A DNA stretch of 64,000 bases from Pyricularia pennisetigena (taxonomy: Eukaryota > Ascomycota > Sordariomycetes > Magnaporthales > Pyriculariaceae), in the NCBI RefSeq assembly GCF_004337985.1, contig NW_021940934.1:1-64000 (forward strand). Direction: 5' to 3'. The notes below the pieces were generated by a model, which was not told the DNA's origin, searched no databases, and was given only the letters and a program-made list of their open reading frames with translations. This document shows positions 41,190 through 51,128 of the stretch, in pieces. A program made the translations under genes and the position numbers. Positions within the stretch are counted from its first letter, which is position 1, and each line of letters begins with the position of its first letter.

Positions 41190-42968
41190 TTAAACAAGGC
41201 ACTTGTCGCTGTACCGCAAACCATGTCCGAACCTGAACACAGGGTTTTTAGTGTCAAACGGCACGTCTTCCATTGACTCTTCGACGGCCTTCTGCGAGCG
41301 AGGCAAATCAAAAGGCAACTTGCCCTCCGGGGCTGCAATACCAAAAACTACATCCAAAAAGGCCTCGGTTCCGCTTCCAAAGCTGCCAAACACGGCGGCG
41401 GCGCCTTCTGCGACCTCAGGAATAGCGGCTGGCCTGTCTAACATCATGTCGACGACGGTGGGGACGGTTTTGTAGATGGCAGCCTGGCGTGCCTTCTCTG
41501 TCGCGTTGAATTCGAGCGATCCAGCATGGAACCGGGACTCGAAACCGCCCGGCCGAGGTTCGTAAGGCGCTTGTAAGCGGAGAAAAGCGTAGTCGGCCTC
41601 TTCTGGGGTTTTGACAACCAAGAAATTACGATTTTCGAGGGTGGTAGCGTTAAAGCCTTCGATGTAGAACTTTGTCGAGGTACTGACCCTGGGTCTTTTG
41701 AGAGGTAGCAACTCGTTTCTGTTGATGAGGAGAGTGTAGGCTCTGCGCTGCGCGTCTTGGCCAAGACGGACGAAATAATCGTTGCCCACGATGCTCCGAG
41801 CGGTTTCAGGGTCGACGAAAGGGTTTTCAAAAAGGCCCAGAAGAAACTTTTCGCGGAGGAGACGTTTGACGGAGACGTCGATGCGACTTTCGCTGACGTT
41901 GCCCTCCTTGACCAGCTGCACAACCAGTTCAGGCCGTGCCTCGCCGCCAAACTGGTCAACACCGGCGTCGAGAATACGTAGGGCTCGATCGAGTTCCGAC
42001 AGGTGCTCCACGCCCCACGCGCGGGCCGGCATATCCTGGCCAAGGATCATAGTGTCCGTGATCAAACCCCAGTCGGAGAGCACAATCCCTTTAAAGCCGA
42101 GCGTTTCCCTCAAAAGGCATGTTACAATCTGTTTGTTGAAAGAAAAGCCGACGGGGTCGTATTTGGTACCGAGCGGGCGTGAATAGTACGGCATGATTTG
42201 CCGGGCTCCCGCTGCGATAGCAGCTTTAAAAGGTGTGAGGTGATATTCAAAATTGTTACCGGGATATACTTGGTCTTTGCCGTATGCGAAATGGGAATCC
42301 TCGCCATTTTTCATCGGGCCGCCGCCAGGGAAATGCTTCGTAACAGTTGTAACACTGTGGGGCCCAACCTGCCCGCCTTGAAACCCTTTGATGTATTCGA
42401 CAAGAAGCTCAGCGGTAAGGGTGGCGTTCTCGCCCCAAGTGTTGCCTTGACGAGCCCATCTCGGCTCGGTCGCGACATCTACTTGGGGGTGCAAGGCCGC
42501 CCGAATTCCGACGGCCCGATATTCCTCGCGCGCGATCTCAGCAAACTGTCTCACCAGGTGTGGGTCGCGCAACGCGGCGAGTCCTAGCGATTCGGGCCAT
42601 TGAGAAAAGGCGCCGGCCCGCACACCTGTGCCAAAGTTGTCTGTAAAGCTGTGTCGTGGATCCGACGATATGGTGACCGGAATGCCAAGACGTGTGTTTA
42701 GTGCGCGCTGCTGAACAAGGTTGACGAATTGCGCTGTCTCCTTTGCATCTATTATCTCGTCTGCGATGTTGAAGTGTGTCATCAACTTCTCGGCTATCAT
42801 GTTTTCCGTGCTGTTGCGCCCTTCGCCCCCTTTGTCAAGAGTCCCACGCGGTCCCTGGAAGATCATGGTTTGGAAAAGCTGACCGGCTTTTTCTTCGATG
42901 GTCATACGCTTAACAAGGTCCTCAACGCGATCGTCGACGCAATAGGTGGTGTTTTTGTAAATGGGCAA
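41190..42968 (-). CDS. Glycoside hydrolase family 3 (beta-glycosidase type)
   Basis: An intact 592-residue frame from ATG at 42968. GH3 enzymes release terminal beta-linked sugars with an Asp nucleophile. Visible: the VEDLVKRMTIEEKAGQL opening (15-31), the KHFPGG substrate-binding motif (211-216), nucleophile Asp299 in GIVLSDWG, and a C-terminal (alpha/beta)6-like half ending FGHGLRYSD. No signal peptide is seen, so the enzyme is probably intracellular, unlike most biomass-degrading members. Deglycosylation of small plant or fungal metabolites would fit the location next to acyltransferases and an esterase, but this is inference. Confidence 0.9.
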   Translation of the reverse strand: MPIYKNTTYCVDDRVEDLVKRMTIEEKAGQLFQTMIFQGPRGTLDKGGEGRNSTENMIAEKLMTHFNIADEIIDAKETAQFVNLVQQRALNTRLGIPVTISSDPRHSFTDNFGTGVRAGAFSQWPESLGLAALRDPHLVRQFAEIAREEYRAVGIRAALHPQVDVATEPRWARQGNTWGENATLTAELLVEYIKGFQGGQVGPHSVTTVTKHFPGGGPMKNGEDSHFAYGKDQVYPGNNFEYHLTPFKAAIAAGARQIMPYYSRPLGTKYDPVGFSFNKQIVTCLLRETLGFKGIVLSDWGLITDTMILGQDMPARAWGVEHLSELDRALRILDAGVDQFGGEARPELVVQLVKEGNVSESRIDVSVKRLLREKFLLGLFENPFVDPETARSIVGNDYFVRLGQDAQRRAYTLLINRNELLPLKRPRVSTSTKFYIEGFNATTLENRNFLVVKTPEEADYAFLRLQAPYEPRPGGFESRFHAGSLEFNATEKARQAAIYKTVPTVVDMMLDRPAAIPEVAEGAAAVFGSFGSGTEAFLDVVFGIAAPEGKLPFDLPRSQKAVEESMEDVPFDTKNPVFRFGHGLRYSDKCLV

Positions 42969-43749
42969 ATCATTGCTGCTGTTGGTCGGTTCATGAACCG
43001 AAGCAGAGCTGAGCAGTGGCTCGTAGTAAGTTAACAGCTCACTCCCAAAGGGAAAATCAACGCTGCGAGCTTTTTATGGAATCTCATGATGGCCAAATCT
43101 TCGGTAACAAAACTGCCACGGAGTTGGATTGACGGCGCAGGCCATACGTCCAGGCTGGTTCAAAACAGCCCTCAGCCAGATATATGCAAGTTGATCAAAC
43201 AACCGGTCCTTCCCCGACCTGAATGTGATCCTGAAAATTGTGGGGTAAAAAGTTGCAGATTCGCATTGAACTTGAACAATCCCAGATTCGGTCCTATGTT
43301 CCCAAATTTGGAGCTCCTTCTTTAATCCACCCAGATTTGGGCCTGGCCCGAGGCCCACAATTGTTCCGCCCCGTAACCGCATTTTTTACATCACGGACAA
43401 AATACGTTTTTCTTTGTGTGTTTCCTTCTTGAGCAAATGATTCGCAAGAAACATGCTATTTTTTGCTACTTAAGAAATAAGCTTATCAAAGGGATTGGGT
43501 GGATCCATGCGTCAGACGTAGTGCGAATGATGTTAAAACACAAAGAACAAACGGTATTAGTAAGGAAACAGTCCAGCGGGCTACTTGCGAGACCTGAGGC
43601 GGAGCACAAAACGAAGCGACGATTGTTTAGTAAAGAAACAAGGTGTACCCCAAGGCAACGGGGGCCTAAATATTTGAACAAACCGAACAGTAGCATCGAC
43701 GTAAAATGGAAAAATGAATTGGCACCTTGACGCGCGATATCAGCCGTTA
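42969..43749. other. Intergenic DNA
   Basis: GH3 promoter side, then about 700 bp with no recognised content. Confidence 0.4.
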
Positions 43750-45138
43750 TTAGCCGTTGGCCACAATTTGCGTTTCGTAGGAATTTGTTTCTCCACCATC
43801 GAAGAGCCACCTGACAAGGCCACAAANGCTAAGCGCCTCATTGGCCTTCCGAAGGCTGCGGTTCTCTGCTTCAAGAAGCGTGGTCCGATGAGCAATTGAT
43901 TCTAATCCTTTCGCCAATTGCTTCACTGCCTCAAAAATCGGTGAAGGAGAGCTATTTTGGTGACGGCTAATTCGAGTTTTAACAAGCGTTGATTGACAAA
44001 TAGCTTCTGTCGGGTTGTGCGGCGTCTGAGAGACCCAAGATTCGGTGGTGGGAAAAGTAGGCTCTTTGGGTGAAGGCGTCCGTATTTTGATATCCAGTTT
44101 GGAAATCACGGCTTCCGGGTTATAAGGGATAAGTCCAGCTCCCCTAAAACCCCCAGCCATATTGTCTTTTGTCATAGAAACTTCGTACGCCGCTACAAAA
44201 GCCAAAAAGAACTCGACCTTACTGATGTTGTTAATGTGGGCCCGGATGAAGTTGTTGATTTCTTGTCCGTACGCCCGCTTCAGGACACCGAACACTCCGA
44301 CGTCAAGTGGCTGGGTTAGGTGAGATGAATGAGCAGGCAGGCAAATTGGAATTATGTTGTTATTTTTGCAATAGCCCTCAAATTCGGGTGATTGATGACT
44401 GCCGTGCCCGTCGAGCACTAACATCCGATATGCGCCTTTTGTCCGCGACTTTGTATGTTTGTCGAAATGCTGAAGCCAGTCGAGGCCAGTTTCATTATCG
44501 GTCCATCCGTTGGCAGTAGGTTTCAGGCGCCACATGTCCGGAAGACCGCCTTCTGTATACCAATTGGCCAAATGGTAAACGCCTTTGACGATGATATATG
44601 GGGGCACATCGTAGCCGTCACTACTAATGCAGCAGATTGCAGTTGCCCATTCTCGATTGCCGGGTTGTATTTTTTTGCTTTTTCCGCGTCTTTCGGACCC
44701 AGTTACGACCATATGTCCGCAAATTTGTCCCATCATAAAACCGGTTTCGTCGAAATTGTAAATGTCGCAATCCTGGATACCATATTTGGCCTTTATATTG
44801 GCCACCAAACGAAACCACGCGTTTAACGCGTCAGGATCTTCGCATAGGGCTCTTTGAAAATCGTAGGCGCGAGAGAAACGCGTCTTCAATTCTGCACGTC
44901 GCTGGACAAAGCGATTTGCCCAACGAGTCCCGACTGGTCGCGCGTCCCGCGCAGCGAGAAGATGGTCGGCCATTGCGGCCACATCGGCAGTCTGAGGCGG
45001 AAATCCTCGGGAATCCAGGTCCAATATATATTGGACAATTGCTTCCTCTTCGCTTTCCGTCAACTTTTGAGCATTGGGTCGACGGTCGGCCAAAGACTGT
45101 ACCCCGTTTATTCTGGTTTGGAGCGTCGATCGGGGCAC
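43750..45138 (-). pseudogene. Pogo/Fot1-like DDE transposase, cut at N-terminus
   Basis: The frame of 462 codons includes one N at 43827. DDE endonuclease landmarks: NFDETGFMMG (first Asp), LVLDGHGSH (second Asp) and LTQPLDVGVFGVLK (third Asp), the layout of the Tc1/mariner superfamily pogo branch. The start at 45138 is not the true one: the usual N-terminal helix-turn-helix begins only in its last part (VPRSTLQ), directly beside the 3' tail of LINE copy B, which therefore inserted into the transposase. After the N the C-terminus turns into an unlikely sequence, so the N probably marks a join. No terminal inverted repeats were found. Confidence 0.8.
43827..43827. other. Single N, probable contig join
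   Basis: The transposase frame stops making sense on its left side. See also 51128. Confidence 0.6.
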
Positions 45139-45175
45139 ATTATAAGTAGTAGTAGTAGTAGTAGTATTAGTTAAC

Positions 45176-45192
45176 GCCGGGCTCGGCCCGGC
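45176..45192 (-). terminator. GC-rich hairpin near LINE 3' end (copy B)
   Basis: Same GCCGGGC-TCG-GCCCGGC hairpin as at 25078-25094. Confidence 0.5.
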
Positions 45193-45419
45193 TTGTTAGC
45201 CGGCCGTTAGCAACCTCCCGAGGGGTATCTCGGCGCGCGTTCTATCTTCTTTATTTACACAGGGGGAAAACAAGGAGGGCAGAGGCGGATCGTGCCTGAC
45301 CGGGTTCGGGCCCGGTCCTGCTTAGGGGGTTAGTTCACTGACGCGACCCCGTGCCTAAGGTGCACGGAGGGTTCGTCTGACGGCTTGTGCCGTGAAGTGT
45401 GGGTGAAAAGGCAGTAAGT

Positions 45420-48400
45420 CTATTCCTCGTCAGAGTTCGAGTCGTTTACGATCGGTGTCCCTAGGCGTAAAGTGCGTTCGTGGCGCGCGGGGCGCTGGCG
45501 GGCCGCTCTGGGGCGGGCGCTGAAGTAGTTGGTGGCTATCGAAAACGCCTCAAAGCTTTTCGGTTGCCCGAAGCTTGTCTGGAAGAATTTCCAGCGTTGG
45601 GCGCGATTTGGCGGCCCGGCCGGCCGGTCGTTATCAGGCCACGGCCAGTTTCTCCACACCGCCCGCGAATAGCGGCAGTGCACCGGGTGCTCAGGGGAGG
45701 TCCGCTTCCAGCACCAGGCACACGAGGTGTTTGCATCCTGGTGGTTGAAACGGTCATGGTAGGCTTTGAAATCGCCGTGGCCGGTCCTCATGGCCAAATA
45801 ATGGCCCAGTAGGGGTCTTGGCAAACGCAGTTCCTCGGGCTCCTTTCTCGGTGTGTATTGGAATTTCCATTCCCTATATGCGGGGGACCGTTCACAGAGT
45901 TCTTTACGCCACCAGTCCTTCTCTATATTCGAAAGAATGGCTCTGAGGACCGTGCCGGCACCGCTATACGTGGTTTGCTGAGCCCTCGGGTCTGGGTCCG
46001 GCGGTCCGGCGGAGCCGGCCTTGGCCAGCTCGTCAGCCCGGTCGTTTCCCGGGATTCCCTGGTGCCCAGGGCACCAACGGACCCGAACCTCGGTACCTTG
46101 TTTTCGGAGTAGATCGACAAGGTCATGGAACTCCAGAAAGGCCCATTGGGACGAACGCGGCGCGTCGCCTCTAAGACCCCAAATAACCGAGGTGCTGTCC
46201 ACACAAATCCAGATCCGGGCGCCTGGCTGGGCCTTGGCTGCCGCCTGTAGCCCTCTTAGGGCGCCAATCGCCTCGGCGTCGAAAACGTGGCTTTCCGGCG
46301 TAATAGATGCGGAGCCTGCGGCAAATTCCAGGCCCGCCCTAAAAGCGGCCCATCCGTACCCTATTTGGACGCAGTTGTTTTCGTGTTTTTCCGAACCATC
46401 CGTATATACCACGATATCGTCAGGTGATACCATGTCCAGCCATTCGATAAAGCGGCGGGCCGCTTCCTCTTTCGGGACTCCTCCGGTGGGGTCAGTGCGA
46501 GAATCCGGGGCATTGCGAGGTGCGCGCAACTCTAGTCTCCGGATCCGCGGGAGAAGTTGTGCAGCCGTTTGCAGGGTCGTGGCCGAATGGCCCGAGTTGC
46601 GGGCACGAGCTGTTTCACGCAGGCGGCTGACAAGGGGGTGCCCCTTGTCCGCGAGCCTTAGTCGGGCGCCGTATTTCAGGCGGGTGTAGGCCAGCGCGAC
46701 GCGGGCCGAGGGTAGTCCTGCGTCCCTGAGAACAGTGGACGAGGGGGTGGTTTTATACGCCGGGAGGATTGCCCGTGCCGCTAAAACCAGCGGTTTGTTC
46801 AGTGCTTTGAGGAGTCCTCTTTGTTTGTGCGCTGGGTTGTACCATGCCTCGGCTGCGTAGGTGGCCGAGGAACCCACGCATGCCACCGCTGCCTTGCGAA
46901 GTGCAGCCGCAGGCGGTCCGTATCTTACTGCCCCAAAGCTTTTGAGGTGAGCAGCGACCGCCATTGCTTTGGCAGCCCTTTCGGCCACGTGGCGGCGCCC
47001 GTCTAGCCGTCGGCTGAACCAAAAACCAAGCCAACGCATGCCCGGGTAGCGCTCGGCCCCGGAGGCGCTTTGTCCGCGTCGACCGCCCGGTAGTTGGACC
47101 GGGGTAACCGTTCTACCATTAATCCGGATTTCCGGGTTGCGACCGTGCCTTTTCTTAGTGATATGGATCACCTCTGTCTTTTCCGCTGCAAAATGGATCT
47201 TCTCTTCCGCCGCAATTTCGTGCATATCCCGGAGTTTATCTTCCAGCCAACGTACGTTCTCCTCCAACGAGGGTGACGATTTCCATGTAAGCACGTCGTC
47301 TGCGTATGCCAGCCGCCACTTCGCACCGTTTTTGACGAGGTACGCCAGATATAGCATATATAGGATCGGGGAAAGGGGAGACCCTTGCGGGGTGCCGCAC
47401 CCAAGCCGCCTAAAGCCCGTGGTCGTACCCTCCAGCCGGACTCGGGCCTGGCGGCCGCTTAAAAAGTTAATCACGAACCTAAGGAGCATTTTACTAAACC
47501 CGAGGCTCCGCATTTTCCGTATCAATCGCCCATGGAGGAGGGCGTCGAAGGCGCCTTGGACGTTGCATGCGACAAGGGTAACTTCCTCCCCGCGAGCTAG
47601 AGCCTGCTCGATGTCGTGGGCGAGGGCACAAACCAGATCCGTCGCCGATCGATTGGGTAGGGCACCGCCGTGGGTGCAGCTAAGGAGCCCGTTGTCGTGT
47701 ATGGCCCAAGCTATCCGGCGTGCAACGAGCCTCTCGAGGCCTTTTCCGATGCAGGAAAGGAGGGCTATAGGCCGCCAGGATCGAACGCTGCTCCGGTCTT
47801 TCTTCCCCGTTTTCGGTAGCATCGCGACTTCGGCCTTCTTCCAAGGCGATGGGAAATGTCCGAGTTCCAGGCAACGTTGGTAGAGCCTGCGCACCGGCTC
47901 GGCCAACGAAGCCCATCCGGCTTTAAGTAGCCGGACGGTCATTCCGTCGATGCCCGGGGACGTGCTCGTAACCCCAATGCAGGAGCGCTCCGCCTCTTCC
48001 GCACTAACCTGGGTGTCCCAAGGGATTTTAGCCTCGTCCGGCGACCAGGCCTCCAAGGGGTCTCCCTGCAGGTCATCCTCCGCCGAAAATCGGCCAAGCA
48101 CCTCCCGTTGCAATGCATCCGCTTTTGCTAAAGGCTCGCTCACTTGCTCGCCGTTAATAACCAGCGGCGGGGACCGGAGGCGTGGTCCGGCTCCCAGCCA
48201 GCCCACCATGTTCCACAAATCCTTATCGTCGCGCAGTTGGTCAATCCGGTGCCTCCAGTACTCCCGCTTCGCGGCCCGCACCCCTTTCGTGTAAGCTTTC
48301 TCCTCGGCAGAGGCGTTTGCCCTATTTACAGCGCTCCGCTTAACCCGCTGAAATTCGGCCCAAAGCCGTTGGCAGTTTTCGGTCCACCAGGGAGCCGAGC

Positions 48401-49307
48401 TGCCCCTTTTTCCCGCCGGCGTACCCACGACCCACGTCACTTGCTCCCATAAAGTTGTAAATTCAGCTACCCACGCGTCCAATGCGTAGCCATCGGCCGC
48501 GGATCCCGGGTCCGGCATATCTTGCATGCCAAAAGCAAGTAGCTCCGCGAACTTTGGTAGCCGGTCGTCCCTAACTGAGACGTTGACCGCCTCCGGACGG
48601 GAGACGCCGCGCGTCCGCAGCGTGGTATAAAGAGATTCGTGGTCGGAGCCTGTGTAAAGACTGCTGTCAACCACAGTTACCGTGCTGGGGAGGTTGGAAA
48701 AAACCATATCCAGTAAACCCCCGTCGCGGTGGGTGGGCACGCCGATATTTCCTGTAAAATGCATGCCCTGGGCTTGCGCCCATGCCGTCAGTTGATCCCC
48801 TCCGCGTGCGTCTGTGCGGCCTGGCTGGTATGCAGCAGCCGATACGTAAAAATCGCCGCCTATCACCGTGGGTCCATTTGGCACGGTATTGCATACCATT
48901 TCCAGCGCGGCCTCAGTACCCGGAGCCCTATATACGTTAATAAACAATATTCCGTTAATTTCGAGCCAAAGTACGTCCCGCGTATTTTGGCCCTGCGGTA
49001 ACCGTCGTTGTGCGGCCCCTAGGGCTGCCCCCTTCTTGACGTAGGTGAGCACCCGGGGCCGGAGCCCAGTCATGGCTTCGTAAGTGATAGCGTGCCATTC
49101 GTCCACTGGCGCAAAAACATCATAGCCCGGGTGCGTTTGTGTAGTCGTCTTTAGCCCGCACCATGGCTCTTGGACGTTAACCAGGTCCACTTCTCTCTGG
49201 TAGCATAACTCCAACAGGCTCAGATGCACACCCATCCTTTTGCCTACGTTGGCCCAAACTACGTCGAGGCGTTCCCGCTGCATGTTGCCGAGCGAATATT
49301 TCGTCAT
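45420..49307 (-). CDS. Tad1 LINE ORF2: endonuclease-RT-RNase H
   Basis: A 1295-residue frame. Order: APE-type endonuclease (opens LDVVWANVGKR, QEPWCG, HRDGGLLDMVFSN, SDHESL), reverse transcriptase (RSWRPIALLSCIGKGLER, GTPQGSPLSPILY, catalytic YADD at about 47296-47307), RNase H (YTDGSE, AEAIGAL, DSTSV, NDRADELA) and a terminal CAWCW...HPVHC cluster. It acts in the nucleus to nick target DNA and copy element RNA. The endonuclease motif reads GGDFYVS here but GGDFNVA in copy C: the Asn normally needed in this position is Tyr. So retrotransposition by this copy may be impaired although the frame is intact. Confidence 0.93.
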   Translation of the reverse strand: MTKYSLGNMQRERLDVVWANVGKRMGVHLSLLELCYQREVDLVNVQEPWCGLKTTTQTHPGYDVFAPVDEWHAITYEAMTGLRPRVLTYVKKGAALGAAQRRLPQGQNTRDVLWLEINGILFINVYRAPGTEAALEMVCNTVPNGPTVIGGDFYVSAAAYQPGRTDARGGDQLTAWAQAQGMHFTGNIGVPTHRDGGLLDMVFSNLPSTVTVVDSSLYTGSDHESLYTTLRTRGVSRPEAVNVSVRDDRLPKFAELLAFGMQDMPDPGSAADGYALDAWVAEFTTLWEQVTWVVGTPAGKRGSSAPWWTENCQRLWAEFQRVKRSAVNRANASAEEKAYTKGVRAAKREYWRHRIDQLRDDKDLWNMVGWLGAGPRLRSPPLVINGEQVSEPLAKADALQREVLGRFSAEDDLQGDPLEAWSPDEAKIPWDTQVSAEEAERSCIGVTSTSPGIDGMTVRLLKAGWASLAEPVRRLYQRCLELGHFPSPWKKAEVAMLPKTGKKDRSSVRSWRPIALLSCIGKGLERLVARRIAWAIHDNGLLSCTHGGALPNRSATDLVCALAHDIEQALARGEEVTLVACNVQGAFDALLHGRLIRKMRSLGFSKMLLRFVINFLSGRQARVRLEGTTTGFRRLGCGTPQGSPLSPILYMLYLAYLVKNGAKWRLAYADDVLTWKSSPSLEENVRWLEDKLRDMHEIAAEEKIHFAAEKTEVIHITKKRHGRNPEIRINGRTVTPVQLPGGRRGQSASGAERYPGMRWLGFWFSRRLDGRRHVAERAAKAMAVAAHLKSFGAVRYGPPAAALRKAAVACVGSSATYAAEAWYNPAHKQRGLLKALNKPLVLAARAILPAYKTTPSSTVLRDAGLPSARVALAYTRLKYGARLRLADKGHPLVSRLRETARARNSGHSATTLQTAAQLLPRIRRLELRAPRNAPDSRTDPTGGVPKEEAARRFIEWLDMVSPDDIVVYTDGSEKHENNCVQIGYGWAAFRAGLEFAAGSASITPESHVFDAEAIGALRGLQAAAKAQPGARIWICVDSTSVIWGLRGDAPRSSQWAFLEFHDLVDLLRKQGTEVRVRWCPGHQGIPGNDRADELAKAGSAGPPDPDPRAQQTTYSGAGTVLRAILSNIEKDWWRKELCERSPAYREWKFQYTPRKEPEELRLPRPLLGHYLAMRTGHGDFKAYHDRFNHQDANTSCAWCWKRTSPEHPVHCRYSRAVWRNWPWPDNDRPAGPPNRAQRWKFFQTSFGQPKSFEAFSIATNYFSARPRAARQRPARHERTLRLGTPIVNDSNSDEE

Positions 49308-51016
49308 ATCAATCGATGGGTTGCTTCCAAGTCTATCACATCAGCGGGGCAAGGTTCGGCAGCCGCTGCGTCCTCCTCTATTTCGGCTGCCCAAACGATC
49401 TCGTCTTGCACGCGTTCCTGTTCAGCCTGCAGGAAGTTGCGGATGTCCGCCCCTGCCGCCTCGCATGGCCGCGCTCTTTTGTTTGAAATGCTCGATCGGG
49501 AGCTCGAGGTTTGCGAATGCTGCGATGAGGTGCTTAGGACCGGGATTGCAGGTGCTGGCTTTCGGCGGGCCGCCTCAGCCCGGTCGTTGATAATCGCGGC
49601 ACGGTTGGCACGTCCGATTCTGCGGATCCCCTTTAGTTTACGCTGTGAAGGTCGTTCAAGCTTCCCATTTACCACCAAAGGTCGGGCAGGGCAGTTCTCA
49701 TGTCCGGATGGGAAATGGCCGTGGCAGTTAACGCATTTGGGGGCTGCCTTGCACAGCTCTTCCTCTGTCGCATGTTTTGCTTCACCACATATGCCGCAAC
49801 GCGCTTGCCGTACGCAGCGACGTATTTCGCAATATCCCTGGCAGCCATCGTAGTGGTGTGTAATTTTGCGTGACTTTTCAACCTTCCGCGCACGCCCCGA
49901 CACCCCAAAAAGCTGAAAAGGCTTTACGGGTTGAAGGAAAGACACTATCCACGTGCCCTCAGCCGTATGCGGGTCGTATCCATGCCTGGAAATGTGCCAG
50001 TTGACTGGCTGCTGGCCTGCTGCCACGGTAATCTCCTCCTGGATTACATCATGTACGTCCTTTCTTCCGTCCAGGCAATTGAGCGTTCGGGGCACTCCAG
50101 AGACGGCGTATGTGTGCCAGGTTGTCGGGACAGTAACTTCCCGCGCGTCCAATGCGTCCATAATGGCCTTGACTGCGTTGGGGTTGAGGAGTTTTTGCCG
50201 TGTTTCCTCAGAGGCCACCGTAACACCCCAGCCCGTGGGGGTACGTTTGGCGTTTGGGATTTCACTGTGTGGCACCGAGACCAATTCGGCCAATTTGGTG
50301 GTTACCGCGTATGGCTCCCTCGTCACCATCCGCAATTTGTCATTTACGCGGATCAGGATGCGGTTGGCCGGCTGTTCTGTCAAACGTTTCGGGGCTTGGG
50401 GGCGGTCCCGGCCCGATTGGGAGGGAGCTGCGGAGCTGTCAGGTGCATTGCCGGGCGTCGTACGTATCGGGTACGAGCGCGTGGCCGGGGTTAAAATTCG
50501 CATTGGGGCCGCCGCTGGTGGCGTGGCGGCTCGCTCGGCCCATGTGACCGATTTGTTAATGGGCGTGCCTTTGCCTTTAGAGGCCGACGACGCCGTGCCC
50601 GTCCTTGTAATTAAGATGCTGCGCCTTTCGCTGGAACTGGTCGGCGAACGCGACGGAGAGCGCGAACGCTCTTTTTCAGGGAGGGTGCGACTGAGGAACC
50701 AGCCGCTGATCACATCGTCAAGTTCGAGAACAATTCTCCTAAGCGCGGCGTCCTCCGGGGCCTGTAAGCTTTCGAGCTTGGCTGCAAAAACCTCTTCGAG
50801 CCAGCTGCCGACTGTTTCCACGTTTTCCAGCTCCTGTTGCAGTGTTTTGATGGCCAGGGCCGGGAGGCTGGAGTACCTTCCGCGGCCGGCCGGCTCAGGC
50901 GCGTTAGCGGTGCGCGTGTCGAGAGATACGTGTTCCGACTCGGCCTGGCCCTGCGGAAAAGCCTGCGGCGTGCTCTGCGGGCGCGCGCGGCGGTTTGAGA
51001 CCTCTGGTGAGGCCAT
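49304..51016 (-). CDS. Tad1 LINE ORF1: nucleic-acid-binding protein
   Basis: 570 residues. An N-terminal low-complexity region is rich in Ser, Arg and Pro; the C-terminal half carries a cysteine-rich zinc-knuckle cluster (CRYC-like start, CGICGEAKHATEEELC and CVNCHGHFPSGHENC) that binds element RNA. The stop TGA overlaps the ORF2 ATG as ATGA at 49304-49307. Copy C encodes the same protein with one or two changes. Confidence 0.9.
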   Translation of the reverse strand: MASPEVSNRRARPQSTPQAFPQGQAESEHVSLDTRTANAPEPAGRGRYSSLPALAIKTLQQELENVETVGSWLEEVFAAKLESLQAPEDAALRRIVLELDDVISGWFLSRTLPEKERSRSPSRSPTSSSERRSILITRTGTASSASKGKGTPINKSVTWAERAATPPAAAPMRILTPATRSYPIRTTPGNAPDSSAAPSQSGRDRPQAPKRLTEQPANRILIRVNDKLRMVTREPYAVTTKLAELVSVPHSEIPNAKRTPTGWGVTVASEETRQKLLNPNAVKAIMDALDAREVTVPTTWHTYAVSGVPRTLNCLDGRKDVHDVIQEEITVAAGQQPVNWHISRHGYDPHTAEGTWIVSFLQPVKPFQLFGVSGRARKVEKSRKITHHYDGCQGYCEIRRCVRQARCGICGEAKHATEEELCKAAPKCVNCHGHFPSGHENCPARPLVVNGKLERPSQRKLKGIRRIGRANRAAIINDRAEAARRKPAPAIPVLSTSSQHSQTSSSRSSISNKRARPCEAAGADIRNFLQAEQERVQDEIVWAAEIEEDAAAAEPCPADVIDLEATHRLI

Positions 51017-51127
51017 GACGACCGGCGCCCGGAGGGCGAAAATTCTTCAGCTGTTAAGCTTATTGGTGTGTTTGGGTGTGAATCGCTAACAAAGGTGGGT
51101 CTGACCCATGAATGTGGAGGATGCTTG

Positions 51128-51128
51128 N
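51128..51128. other. Single N at LINE-LINE junction
   Basis: To the left is the exact 5' end of LINE copy B; to the right is the inside of ORF2 of copy C (same place as 47873 in copy B). An N exactly at such a junction points to an assembly join. Confidence 0.7.

Larger units (their letters stand above)
45145..51127 (-). mobile_element. Full-length Tad1-type LINE (copy B)
   Basis: About 6 kb: 5' UTR (about 51017-51127), ORF1, ORF2 overlapping by ATGA, 3' UTR with hairpin and a trinucleotide tail (45145-45168). The 5' end coincides with that of copy C (both start AAGCATCCTCCACATTC on the element strand). Its 5' end touches the N at 51128, so the right flank and target duplication cannot be seen. 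Confidence 0.93.
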
